From Funneliformis mosseae (Eukaryota; Glomeromycota; Glomeromycetes; Glomerales; Glomeraceae), in the NCBI GenBank assembly GCA_910592005.1, contig CAJVPP010000885.1, positions 1 through 24,974 on the forward strand: a DNA stretch of 24,974 bases. Direction: 5' to 3'. Positions 10,822-20,573 of this stretch are shown here, one piece after another (positions within the stretch are counted from its first letter, which is position 1; each line of letters opens with the position of its first letter). The translations under genes and the position numbers were made by a program. The notes beneath the pieces were generated by a model. It did not search any database. It was not told the origin of the DNA and worked only from the letters and a program-made list of their open reading frames with translations.

Positions 10822-13330
10822 CCCAAAGACATGGAATTGTACATTAAGCATATAATCTGGAGATTTGTTGAGTATAAGCCGGATCAATTTAGATTGCTAG
10901 ATGTGCGGCATAATGTTATGAAGAATTTAATTCTTGGTGATTGTGTTCAATTGATTAAATATATTTTATTCGGAAAGGAAGACAAGAAGGATAGTGTGGA
11001 TGGAGAATTCATAATAAAGCATTTACCAAGAAGAAAATTTTGGAAGAAGAATGATGATCTAGACCTTTCTAATAAGAAAGATAAGAATACATATATAAAG
11101 GATGAGGATCTTGCCCTCTTTAAAAAGGAAGTTGTAGGAAATAACAGACCAAGAAATGACTTGGAGCTAGCAATATATTATAGTTGTGGTAAATTTAAGC
11201 ATTAATATGATTATAATAAAATATGATGTTATTTGATTAGATAATAAATAAATTTTATCTTTAGGTCGTAAAAAAACAAGTATTGTCGCGTACCTTTTGG
11301 AATATTATTCAAGACGTGCAAAAGATCCTGGTTGGATGGTTACTGTTTCTGAGGCACTTCCTTTACTGTATAAATATAGATATGGTTTGTTTTTTAACTA
11401 TGAAATTAATTTTAATTTTAATTTGTAAGATTTATAATGAACCTTTTTATCATGTAGATCATTATGTCAAAAAATTATTCCAAAAGCCGTGCTTTTATTA
11501 TTTAGAGAGTCCTTATAAAGGTTCTGAACGTCGCATTTTTAAGAAATATAAGAACAAATTACACTCCAACTCAACTATAAAAAGCCAGAAAGACTCTGAA
11601 GTGTTAAAATTACATCGCTTACCTCTGCCTGATTTCACAATGCATAAAGGAAATAAACCTTCTCAAAATAAAATTGTAGAAATTTTTTGGTTCATATTTT
11701 TCATATTTATACCACAATGGTACAACAAAGAAAATTTAAGTCCATTTGCGCGGATGATGAAATATAATAATAACAGTAAAGATATGTTTGATAACCCGGC
11801 AGTTGAGGCTGTCATTGATTATTATTGGCCAAGTGCAAAGAATTTCTTTTATTCTCTTTTATTTCGATATTATTTATTTGGATTTTGTTCCATCTTCATT
11901 AGTTTGATGTATGTTGATAAATTTAGTCTTGATCCAATTTATATAGTTGCAGTAATCATTATATTTTATTATTTGGCGATTTATCTATTGATTACCGAAA
12001 CACACCAAATACTCCATTATGGAGTCAACAAATATCTTGATATATTTAATTGGTTTGATATGTTTTCGGTTATAATTCCTGTAGTAATCATGTCAATAGT
12101 ACTCATCGATGAATTTACCTTTTCTGATGGTTTTGGAAGTAAAGTACAAACAAGATATATTATATCATTAACCGGTTCAAATTTTATTATCTTTTTTCAA
12201 ATGGTAAGATAATCGATTAATTTAATTTTTTGAGTCTAAATTTATATGTTAATTTTAAATTTTTTAACTTAGATTTTATGCCTTCGAATGTCAGGTAAAG
12301 TATAAATAACGATAAGTGGTTATTGTTTTTTTTATTACAACTAACGATTAATTATTTCTCTCAACCTAATAGAAATTGCCACTTACACGATCTTTTATGT
12401 TGGCGTTACTTTAAAAGAAATATGGCCTCTAATTGTATTCATAATAATTATAATTTATGGACTTGCAAATACAATGTAAGTTTGATTTAAGTAGTCTTTT
12501 CGTTGAATTATTAAAGTAATTATTTGTACTAATAATTTTAAAAATAGGTTTACTCTATTTAAAGATCCAAGTGTGAATGAAACAAATTCCGACAAATTGA
12601 AAGAATTTATTGATATTCCAAGTTCAATTAAGAATGTATATTTTTGGGTTAATGGTGATTCAGCTCCAGAAAACTTTGCCACCTTTGCTATAGCAACATT
12701 TATTATACTTGCTAGTTTCTTCATCGTAGTTGTGCGAAATATGCTGATTCCCTTGATGAGGTATGATAATTATTAATCATTATATTCATGATGTTTGCAG
12801 ATTTAATTCTTATTCATTTTTTTTTTTATTTTGCTTAAAGCGCCGCTTATGATATATCGAAAACTAAAGGTAGACAAGCTTTCTTAAGATATAGGGCAGG
12901 ACAATTAGCAGATTATGAAGCATTGCATCATTTTTGGCCTCGTGAACAAGATCCAACATACATTCCTTGTCAGGCAAAAACATTTGAAGAATGGTGTAAA
13001 ATTATAAAAAATGATAAAGATCACATTTATAAAGATTTTGAAGAATTCAACACATCAAAATATGCCAATATTTTTAAAGGAACTACTTATGATAAAGTTT
13101 CGATTTGGAAATTTGACAATCAAAATGATCAATTTGATAAAAAACATCATAAAAGTGATGAAATCGAAAAGTCATCACATACCGCTACGACTAGTAAAGA
13201 TGAAAATGGAAAGCCTACGGGTAATGATCAAGAAGATATGGAGGAACTTGAAATTTTGATTGCACGTTTACTTCAAAAATATGACAATCAGAAAATCCAT
13301 GAAAAAGTTTTTTCATGTTTAAAGTCTTGA
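8544..13330 (+). CDS. Propeller-like N-terminus plus six-helix ion-transport protein, 11 exons
   Basis: Join 8544-8631, 8715-9500, 9576-9720, 9807-10719, 10822-11188, 11265-11384, 11458-12203, 12273-12294, 12373-12475, 12548-12760, 12841-13330: 3993 nt, 1330 residues, all introns GT-AG, all phases agreeing, no internal stop. Start MSNEIHELCEGDYQIAISND is the typical opening of a Rhizophagus family. Residues 1-640 look like an irregular WD40/beta-propeller array (IKIL, VYDL, LHLCVTRG, IIWDLYD, IQIWHQ). Residues 645-930 are a charged linker with IVAYLLEYYSRRAKDPGW. Predicted membrane helices: about 940-960, 965-985, 1003-1023, 1039-1060, 1076-1096 and 1140-1167. FWVNGD (1129-1134) sits where a pore loop is expected. 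After S6 comes a conserved YRAGQLADYEALHHFW segment, then a hydrophilic tail with a short coiled-coil-like EDMEELEILIARLLQKY. I infer a cation channel of the TRP/polycystin-like superfamily; ion selectivity, gating and location are not shown. Exon 6 uses a weak donor, GTTTGT at 11385, chosen because it restores the family sequence YDHYVKKLF. Confidence 0.88.
10781..10820 (+). repeat. 40-bp A homopolymer at the 3' end of intron 4
   Basis: Intron 4 (10720-10821) starts with GTAAGT and ends in forty A and one G, so the acceptor AG is the last A plus G at 10821. There is no pyrimidine tract between branch region and acceptor. The exon 5 frame and family sequence (PKDMELYIKHIIWRFVEYKP) support this acceptor. 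Confidence 0.85.
12273..12294 (+). other. 22-nt microexon (exon 8) of the channel gene
   Basis: Flanked by tttttaacttag and GTAAAG, it encodes ILCLRMS plus one base and links the fourth membrane helix (FIIFFQM) to the S4-S5 region (EIATYTIFYVG). Skipping it would shift the frame (22 is not a multiple of 3) and remove the S5-pore-S6 part. Confidence 0.75.
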
Positions 13331-13428
13331 TTTGATTTGTTTTGTTTGATTTCATTTTGTTGTTCATATATTGCTTATAAATATTTTTCCGGTGTATTAT
13401 TATTTAAATTGATCTTAAATATTAATTA

Positions 13429-13434
13429 AATAAA
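13429..13434 (+). terminator. Candidate poly(A) signal of the channel gene
   Basis: AATAAA lies 99 bp after the TGA at 13328-13330, in a T-rich trailer. Position fits a fungal 3' end; such hexamers are common by chance in this composition. Confidence 0.4.
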
Positions 13435-14118
13435 ATTTGTAAATTAAAGATTTCAGAATACATGTCATCATAGAAAATGATCAAAAATGTGCATGAATTA
13501 ACTATATTATTATTAGCTGAACTATGATTGCAGGGCAAACTCTAATCCAATGTCGGTAAAACTCGAAAATTTACGAAAAAAATTTTGAGTTTCGACGGAT
13601 TCGATGGGTTTCAACTATATTGTCAAATTTAACGGATTGATTATTTAAGTGCAAAAGATTCTAATCAATAAAGTGATATAAATTGATATTTTTATTTATC
13701 AGAACTTTCTTTTGTTTTCACTTATTTTGCATACCAATTATAATTTGTTAGTAAGTCTGATAAAATGTCGAATCTTTTATATGAATTTCATGATGGTTCG
13801 TGGAAATAAGTGTATCAATAGAACTAGTCTTCCATTTTTTTATAATTTAAACTTACTTATAAAAAAATAAAATGTTATAATTAACATCTATTCAGTCCAT
13901 TCCATTTACTTCGAGAGGTTCGGACTTAGCTTTAAATATACGAATTTATCCTCAAATTAAAAATTTTAATTAAAATAATTTTCAAAAATTTAGAAAAGCA
14001 AATTCATTTTGAAGTTGAGAATTATATAAAACTTCAACAAATTGATAGTACGAAGGACCTTTAAAAATGGTAGGATGTAAACCAAAGCCGCTTTTCTCAA
14101 CTTGCAAAAAAAAAAATA
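13435..14118. other. Spacer between channel gene and repeat block
   Basis: No gene seen. A hairpin of AAACTCGAAAATTT (about 13559-13572) with AAATTTTGAGTTT (about 13580-13593) is present. An A-rich run directly precedes the transposon terminus at 14119. Confidence 0.5.
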
Positions 14119-14355
14119 TGTACACTCACCAGACCACTTGCCGATCATTTACCGATCATTTAAATTATAGTTGTTTATTATTTAACAATTTAACGAAATA
14201 TACATTTTGGTTGATAAATAATAAATATTGACTAATATAAAAAAGGTAAGTGAATTGACTTTAAAAGGATATTTGTGTTCATATCATTGCCTTGTAATAT
14301 CTAAAGAAAGATTTTCAAAAATCTGAGACCGTATCCGTAATACAGATACAGTATA

Positions 14356-15104
14356 CAGTAGCGATCATAGGTATCTGACCTCATAACTCTTAAATTTAAA
14401 AAAAATTTTAATAGATGTTATTAATTAACTTTAAGTTCAATACTAACCTTGATAATCGTAAAATTATAGATTATATCATGTATAGTTCAAAAGTTAGTTG
14501 ATTGGTAGATTTTTATGCTTCAAAAAAAATGCCTCTTTTTTATAATTTCATTTTTTATTATTTAATGCTTAAACTCCTTAAAATATAGATTATTTTTTAA
14601 TATGTACAATGTACTTGTGTTTAATTAGTTAATGAACACAAATTAATTTGTCACTTTTATAGAAATTATATGTAAAATTAACAACAGATTTTTGCTAAAA
14701 GAAAATTGATTTATTAAATCACAAATCTGAAAAATCACTATAGTATAGACATTTAAACAGATATTATAACTTTTATTTATTAATAAAATTAAATAGTATT
14801 TTTAAATATAAAAAACATTATAATTTTATTATAATAGATATAAAGTAGCTATATTTTTTGAAATTCCATTTTAGTCATTATTGAAATTTATTTAAAAAAG
14901 TTATTTTGTTTAATTTATTAAAAAATATTAGCATTTTACAGTCAAAATTTATTGATCATTTAATTTCTAATTTATATTTTAAACAAGCAAATAATTTTAT
15001 ATGTGATTAACATTGATATTATACTTGAATTTTGAAAAATTTTAATGAGTGTTATTAATTAACTTTAAGACTTATGAGAAGTCAGATACTTATGATCGCT
15101 ACTA
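14356..15104. mobile_element. 749-bp MITE-like element with TA-type flanks
   Basis: The left arm CAGTAGCGATCATAGGTATC continues TGACCTCATAACTCTTAA. The right arm (about 15070-15104) is its reverse complement with few changes: GTCAGATACTTATGATCGCT then ACTA. Both sides are flanked by TATA. No transposase ORF lies inside. Arms of about 35-45 bp and a TA-type target suggest a non-autonomous Tc1/mariner-superfamily element; classification is inferred. Confidence 0.7.
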
Positions 15105-16203
15105 TATACTATCTTTTTAGTCTATCCTTAAAAATTTAAAATCAGTTTGCATAATATTATGTATTGTAAAAAAAGGATCTATAAGGTATAGCTGATTAAT
15201 ACACTTTTTACTAAATAAAAAATTTATGTATTTAAGTCTAATTTTTTAAAAATAGATAAGATGCAATTGATGATTAATTTGATTGATTAAATTAAAAAGA
15301 TAAAACAATTAGTAATTCAAAATAATGAAAAAAAATTGCAATTTACCTTTGCTTTGATAAACCTAATCAATCCGATTAAAATCTAAATCTAACTTAAAAA
15401 TCATCTAAAAAAATAAATAATTAGTAATCTAAGATTATACAAAAAATAAACAAAAAAATAAAAAATAAAAAGACAAATTGACTTACCTTTATTACGACAG
15501 ACTGATTGTACTGAATAGATCAAAATCTGAATTAAAACTAAATTATTTAAAGAAAAAAGAAAAGGAAAAAAGAAAGGATTAGATAAAAAAACAAATAAAA
15601 AAAGAATCATCACTCACTTTTATTGTGACAAACTGTTTAAAATAAATTAAAAAATATTTAAGATAAAAATGAATAAAAGAAAAAGAAAAAAATAATAATA
15701 AAGATTAGTAATCAAATAAAGAGATTATAAAAAAAGAAAAAAAACCATCACTTATCTTTACAGTTACAGATTGATTGAACTAGATAAAATCATTCAAAAT
15801 GAATTAAAAAAAGTCATAAATAAAATGAATAAAAAGAAAAGAGAAAAATAATAATAAAATTAATAATACAAAAAAAAAGATAATATAAAATAATCCTTAT
15901 TATTATTATGAAGATTGATTAAATTGAACAAAATCATTTAGATTAGACTAAAAAATATTTAAGATAAAAATTAATAAGAAATAAAAGAAAAAATTTAATA
16001 AAGATTAATAATGCAAAAAAAGACTAAAAAGAAAAAGAATCATCATCTATCTTTGCTATAATAGACTGATTGAATCAGATGAAATAATCTGAATTAGATT
16101 AAAAATGCCTAAAATAAAAACAAATAAGAAAAAAGAAAAAATAATAATAAAGATTAATAATATCACAAATAAGATTGCTTATTTAAACTTATTTTAAATT
16201 TAC

Positions 16204-16345
16204 AAAATGTCTAAACTATAGTTTCACTAATTTTTATTAAAATTTTGATATAGTTTCACATTTTTATAAACTTTGATATAGTTTTATCTTTTTTAGAATT
16301 TTGCAGATTTTTTAATAAGATTTTAATATAATTTTACTAATTTTT
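16204..16345 (+). repeat. About four copies of a roughly 30-bp unit
   Basis: Units of the form TTTTGATATAGTTTCAC plus TTTTTATAAA recur near 16210, 16241, 16270 and 16318 with drift. They form a small tandem block inside the larger array and explain its wider spacing between 16047 and 16398. Confidence 0.5.
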
Positions 16346-17187
16346 ACCTTTTTCCTTTTAAATGACTTGTAAAACCTCTAGGTTTTATCTAGCAACCTTA
16401 ATTACAATGAACTAATCTGATCTAATTAAAATAATTAAAAGTTTCTTAATATCTAAAGTTAATCTAAAAATAAGAAAATAAAATAATGAAATAAAAATAT
16501 AGATTAGTAATTTAATAATAAAAAAATAAGATAAAATAATAAAAAATATTGTTACTCATCATCATTATAATATATTGATCAATCTAATTAAAATATAAAA
16601 TTTGAATCTAATTTGATTTAATTTAAATTCACTTAGGAAAAAAATAAAAAGGTAAGTTAATATATAAAGTAAATAACATAATTTTAAAAAACTTAACTTT
16701 TATTTCTAAAATTAAGTTTTTGTATTTAAAAAAGAAGAAAAAGATAAGTTTAAAATAAAGTTACCTTTAATTTTTAAAATAGAACTTTTTAGGTTTAAAA
16801 AGAAGTAAATTTAAAGTAAATTCTAAATCTATAAAAAAAATATATGCTAAATGATATAAAAAACTATTAAAAATCATTACTTACAATTTTTTACTAAAAT
16901 GCAAAATATGTATATAAAAAAAAAAAGTAAAGTAAACAAAAAGTAATATAAATAAATATTTAAAATTATTATTAGCCTTATTTTTCTATAAAGTATATTC
17001 TGAACTTAAAGGAAAAAAAAAAGGTAAGTTAGATGAAGAAATAATGAAAAATATAAATAAAGTAAATAAAAATCTTATATTAATCTTTATTTTTTATAAT
17101 GCAGACTGTGAACTTAAAAAAAAAAGAAGTAAAATTGATTAAATTATTAATAAAGAATAATGCAAATAAATTAAAAAAAATTCATAC

Positions 17188-17682
17188 TGTTAACATGTAA
17201 ACTTTTCAAGTTGCAATTGTTAGACATAGTGTTAAAGGATTGACTCTTTTATAGTCTATGTATAAGGCTAACTAGTTTTATGCTAAGTCAGAATTGTTTT
17301 ACTATTAATTTATCAGGTTAAGTCAGTTTTAGTAAATGTAGTGATTTTAAATATAAATCAAGAGTTATCACAGTAATTTGCAAAGAGTTTTATATAAGAA
17401 ATAAGAAATACTTTATTGAAATAGAAAAGAATTAATAATATAAGAAAAGAATAAAAACAAATAAGAAATAGAAGTATATGAAGAAAAGAGTAACATTGCA
17501 TTATTTATTACAAAAGGAGGTTTCTATATAGCTATCAGTCTGTCTTTTCTAACTCATAAAAAGAACTCATATTTATATCTATTTTACTACATATGTTGAC
17601 ATATTTAATATATTAACTATATTAACTATATTAAATATATCTAATATGTTAGACATATTTGATATGTTTAATATTGTTAACA
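17188..17682 (-). mobile_element. Solo LTR related to the Gypsy LTR at 20003
   Basis: This 495-bp segment starts and ends with TGTTAACA. Its left part (TGTAAACTTTTCAAGTTGCA then ATTGTTAGA) matches 20011 onward. Its right end carries the same ATATTTGATATGTTTAATATT-type repeats as 20426-20526. No internal domain accompanies it, so recombination between two LTRs probably removed the body. A target duplication was not clear because the palindromic termini mask it. Confidence 0.65.
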
Positions 17683-17951
17683 TTTTGTACTTTACTACAC
17701 ATTTGTAAATCTATAATCATTACGGTCATAATACTAACCTTTATTTTTTATAATTCAAACTCTGAATCTAGGAAAATAATAAAGAGATATTAAAGTTAAA
17801 CAAGAGTTAATATAAAAAAAAGAAATAAACAAGAAAAAGGTATAAATTATAGGCCTAAAAAAGTTTATAAACTTTGTATTAAAAAAATAAAAGTTTAAAT
17901 TTTGATAATAAGAGGGTAATATAATCATTTATGATAAGAAAAAATTTCTAG

Positions 17952-19150
17952 TTATTAATAAAATTTTTATAAAATTTATATATAACTCAGAAAAACTCAT
18001 ATTTTATTTATATTATTAGTATCTAATTGGATTATTATAACTATCTATTATAGCTTATATAAACTTTTAACTAAATTTATTAAAATTTTAGATTCAATTT
18101 GATTTCATTTCTCTTCTAAAACTATTATTAATTTTCTAATATTTTTTTGAATGAGATTTGTATACCTGAACTTTTCTTTTTAAAATATCCTATAAATATT
18201 CAATTGAATTAAGTTTTAGGCTTTGTATAGTCATAAAAGACTTAATACTAAATTATTTTCTTTATATTGATTAATTATATTTACTTTATGAACTGAAACA
18301 TTATTATCTTAAAAAATATTTGTCGATGAAAATGCCTTAGTCTAAAAGACAAATTGTAAATTATTTTCAAAACTATTATAAACTGGTAAAAAAGTATTTT
18401 TAACATATTAATATATACAAAATCTGTGATTTACTAGAAACTTAAATTAAAAAATTAAATCTATCTTTCATAAAATATCTCATATTATAACACTTTGATT
18501 TTTTAATTTTACTATTAAAATTAAACAATTTACATAAAATTTTTTATATGACTTATATTAAATCTAATGATATATATCATTTTGAAATAATAAAAAATGG
18601 GATTCATCACTTTATATGATTAAATTCTACTCAAAATTCTAATTTCTTCTTTTATGATACTATTTTAATAATTTACTTTAAAAAATAGTTTTCTCTTATC
18701 TGTTTTTTCAAAAAACTTCTTAAAATGTAAAACAATTTTTAAATTATTATAATAAATTGGATTTATTGATAAATTTTTAAATTTTTTTATTATTTTACCT
18801 AAAGACTGTTAACAGTCTTTACTAATAATTTTTATAAGATATTTAATATCTTTTTTTGTCAAATTTGATAACATGCCTAGTTGTGAACTAACTTTAATCG
18901 AGTTTTTATTTTTATAATTAATTATTATATCATAAATAGATAATTTAGAATGATAAAAAATAACTTCAATATTTTTTTTACTATGATCTCTTTTTAAAAT
19001 ACAATAATTTCTTTATGTTTAAAATCAAAAATTTGATTCTATTTATTTAGATATATTTTAAAAATAAATTTTATTTTCAAACTATTTGTAACTACATCTT
19101 TATGAAAAAGAATTTTTTAATTTATATGTATTAATTATAGTATAATCTAA
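17952..19150 (-). pseudogene. Tc1-type transposase, heavily decayed
   Basis: On the minus strand, fragments appear in the order of a Tc1 transposase: LSNLTKKDIKYLIKII and SLGKIIKKF (near 18780-18880, helix-turn-helix region), SDESHFLLFQND (first Asp at 18606-18608), ENNLQFVF, then IF-stop-DNNVSVHK (second Asp at 18306-18308), KENNLVL, and QSLKLNSIEYL-stop-DILKRKV (catalytic Glu at 18199-18201), where relatives read QSPDLNPIENLWDILKRKV. Spacing fits a DD-34/35-E enzyme if one frameshift is allowed. Many stops and frame changes; the Trp codon after the Glu motif has become TAG and the SPDL Pro has become Leu. Not functional. Confidence 0.8.
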
Positions 19151-19217
19151 ATTTTAATATGCTAAAATCTGTAATAATTAATAAAATATTCAGATATTTT
19201 TTGAAGGAGAGTATATA

Positions 19218-20002
19218 GTAGAGTATTAAAAATTGCCAGGTACTTAAAAATTAGAAAATTGATAAAAAAAGCTATTTCAAATTAATTTTTTATTTATTTA
19301 TTAAATTACTTTTAGTTTAATAATTTAAGGTTAAATTATATATCATAACAAAATATATATATAGTAAAAATTTTTTTAATATCCAATAGATAATAAATTT
19401 TATATATTTAGTATTTTATATAATAATTTTCATATATTAATATAAGTTTTAATTATGATTAAACATAAAATATTTTAGTAGTAATCTAATTTTTAGTTAT
19501 TAATTAAACTAATTTTTTATATTAATATATATTTTCAAAATTCATACTAATTATATTTATATTTATAGAGATCAAATTGATAAAGTGTAAAATTTTGATT
19601 AAATTTTAAAAAAGATGAATTTATTTTTAATTATTTAAACATCTAAGTTAAAAAGCTGTAAAATTAATTTTACACATTAGTATTTTGATCTTAAGATTTT
19701 TTCTAAGTCCTATAAGTATTCATTATACTTAAGTCAACTCAACAATTTATTACATCTTAGAATTTAAAATATATTTAGTTAAACTCATAATAATAAATTA
19801 ATAGTAAATTAGTATAAAGTATTACAACAAATTATAAATGAGAAATAATATTAAAAGGAAAAGTAATTTATATAAGATTTAAATAGATTCCTTTTTGATA
19901 ACTTAGAACTTACAAAAGAATTTACAAACTTATAAAAAATTAATTTACAATTTATGTAAATATTATTCTAATATATTTTAATTATACAAATTAATTTATT
20001 AT
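19218..20002. other. AT-rich spacer between Tc1 and Gypsy elements
   Basis: No gene seen. Apart from the small inverted-repeat element at 19570-19690 only AT-rich low-complexity sequence is present. Confidence 0.5.
19570..19690. mobile_element. 121-bp MITE-like inverted repeat
   Basis: Begins GATCAAATTGATAAAGTGTA then AAATT, and ends with the imperfect reverse complement AATTTTACACATTAGTATTT followed by TGATC. Arms of about 25 bp surround a 70-bp AT-rich centre. It may be a short non-autonomous element or a decayed palindrome. Confidence 0.5.
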
Positions 20003-20384
20003 TATTAACGTGTAATCCTTGCGAATTGCAACAGTTAGATGGGATGTTCAAGTGGTAATTTTTTTAAGTTTACGTAGTGACTCAATTCAGTTTATCTCAA
20101 GGTTTATAATTTACATGGTAGTGTATTTTACGATAAAACTAAAAGCAAGACAGCTCGAGTGATTTAGAGGTATAATAATATGTTTATTAATAATAGAATA
20201 AAAATAAGAGATAATAATAGGAAAATAAAAAAATAAGAAAGAATACAAAAGAAATCAAAAGAGTTAGAGTACTAAGTGAGATGTTAGGCCAGGCACCTCT
20301 ACAAGAACTACTAGATGCAAAACTTAAAGGAAGACTAAAAGTGAATTAAAAGCAAACTACCGTTTACATGATTCTATTGCTCTC

Positions 20385-20392
20385 TATTTATA
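20385..20392 (-). promoter_or_regulatory. Candidate TATA box in the LTR
   Basis: TATAAATA on the minus strand, just downstream of the short-repeat block in the transcription direction. The position fits a U3 promoter. Confidence 0.5.
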
Positions 20393-20425
20393 CTAAATTA
20401 ATATATAGATAGATATAACAAATAA

Positions 20426-20526
20426 ATCAAATATATCTAATATGTCCGATATATCTAAGATATCAATTATATCAAATATGTTCAGTATATCAAATATATC
20501 AAATATGTCTGATATGTCTAATATTT
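20426..20526 (-). repeat. 9-10-bp repeats in the LTR U3 region
   Basis: About ten copies of a motif like AGACATATC / TGATATATT in tandem, immediately upstream of the TATA box in the element's orientation. A related block occupies 17590-17675 in the solo LTR. An enhancer-like binding-site array is a plausible role. Confidence 0.55.
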
Positions 20527-20573
20527 AGATCTGCAATATGCTGCATTATGTTCGTCAATCCAATCCTGTTAGA

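Larger units (their letters stand above)
15340..17830. repeat. Degenerate tandem array, period about 130-156 bp
   Basis: A core of about 45 bp resembling ACCTTTATTACGACAGACTG followed by ATTGAA..AGAT.AAAATC recurs near 15348, 15484, 15616, 15753, 15895, 16047, 16398 and 16554. Each core is followed by A-rich sequence with AATAATAATAAAGATTA. A shorter variant (CTTTATTTTTTATAATGCAG) recurs near 16973, 17083 and 17738; the last two flank the solo LTR, so the LTR inserted within the array. No ORF. I infer a decayed minisatellite; its nature is unknown. Confidence 0.6.
14119..19217 (-). mobile_element. Tc1/mariner-type element, split by later sequence
   Basis: The left terminus TGTACACTC followed by CCACTTGCCGATCATTTACC (14119-14193) matches the terminus at 24824. 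Beyond TAACAATTTA the match jumps to 17952, where TTATTAATAAAATTTTTA continues as in the second copy at 24919. The right terminus (19191-19217) is the inverted form: CAGATATTTTTTGAAGGAG then agtatata. Removing the 3.76-kb interruption leaves about 1.34 kb, a usual Tc1-like size. The interrupted part holds a MITE-like element, a tandem array and a solo LTR. The left terminal repeat lacks about 16 bp present in the second copy. A clear TA target duplication could not be established. Confidence 0.75.
20003..20540 (-). repeat. 3' LTR of the Gypsy element
   Basis: Similar to the solo LTR at 17188-17682 at both ends: TGTAATCCTTGCGAATTGCA then ACAGTTAGATG on the left, and a block of ATATRTCT-type repeats on the right. 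The left end reads TTAACG where the solo LTR has TTAACA, so the exact boundaries are uncertain by about 10-15 bp. A TATA box and an AATAAA-like motif are present in the minus orientation. Confidence 0.7.

Noticed and set aside
12455..12724. Minus-strand ORF over exons 9-10
   Set aside because: Antisense shadow of the S5-S6 coding exons.
15401..15613. 70-residue minus-strand ORF rich in Phe and Leu
   Set aside because: Produced by A-rich units of the tandem array; no membrane-protein family resemblance beyond composition.
20426..20526. CRISPR-like array of short repeats
   Set aside because: Units are 9-10 bp, degenerate, without unique spacers, inside an LTR of a eukaryotic element.
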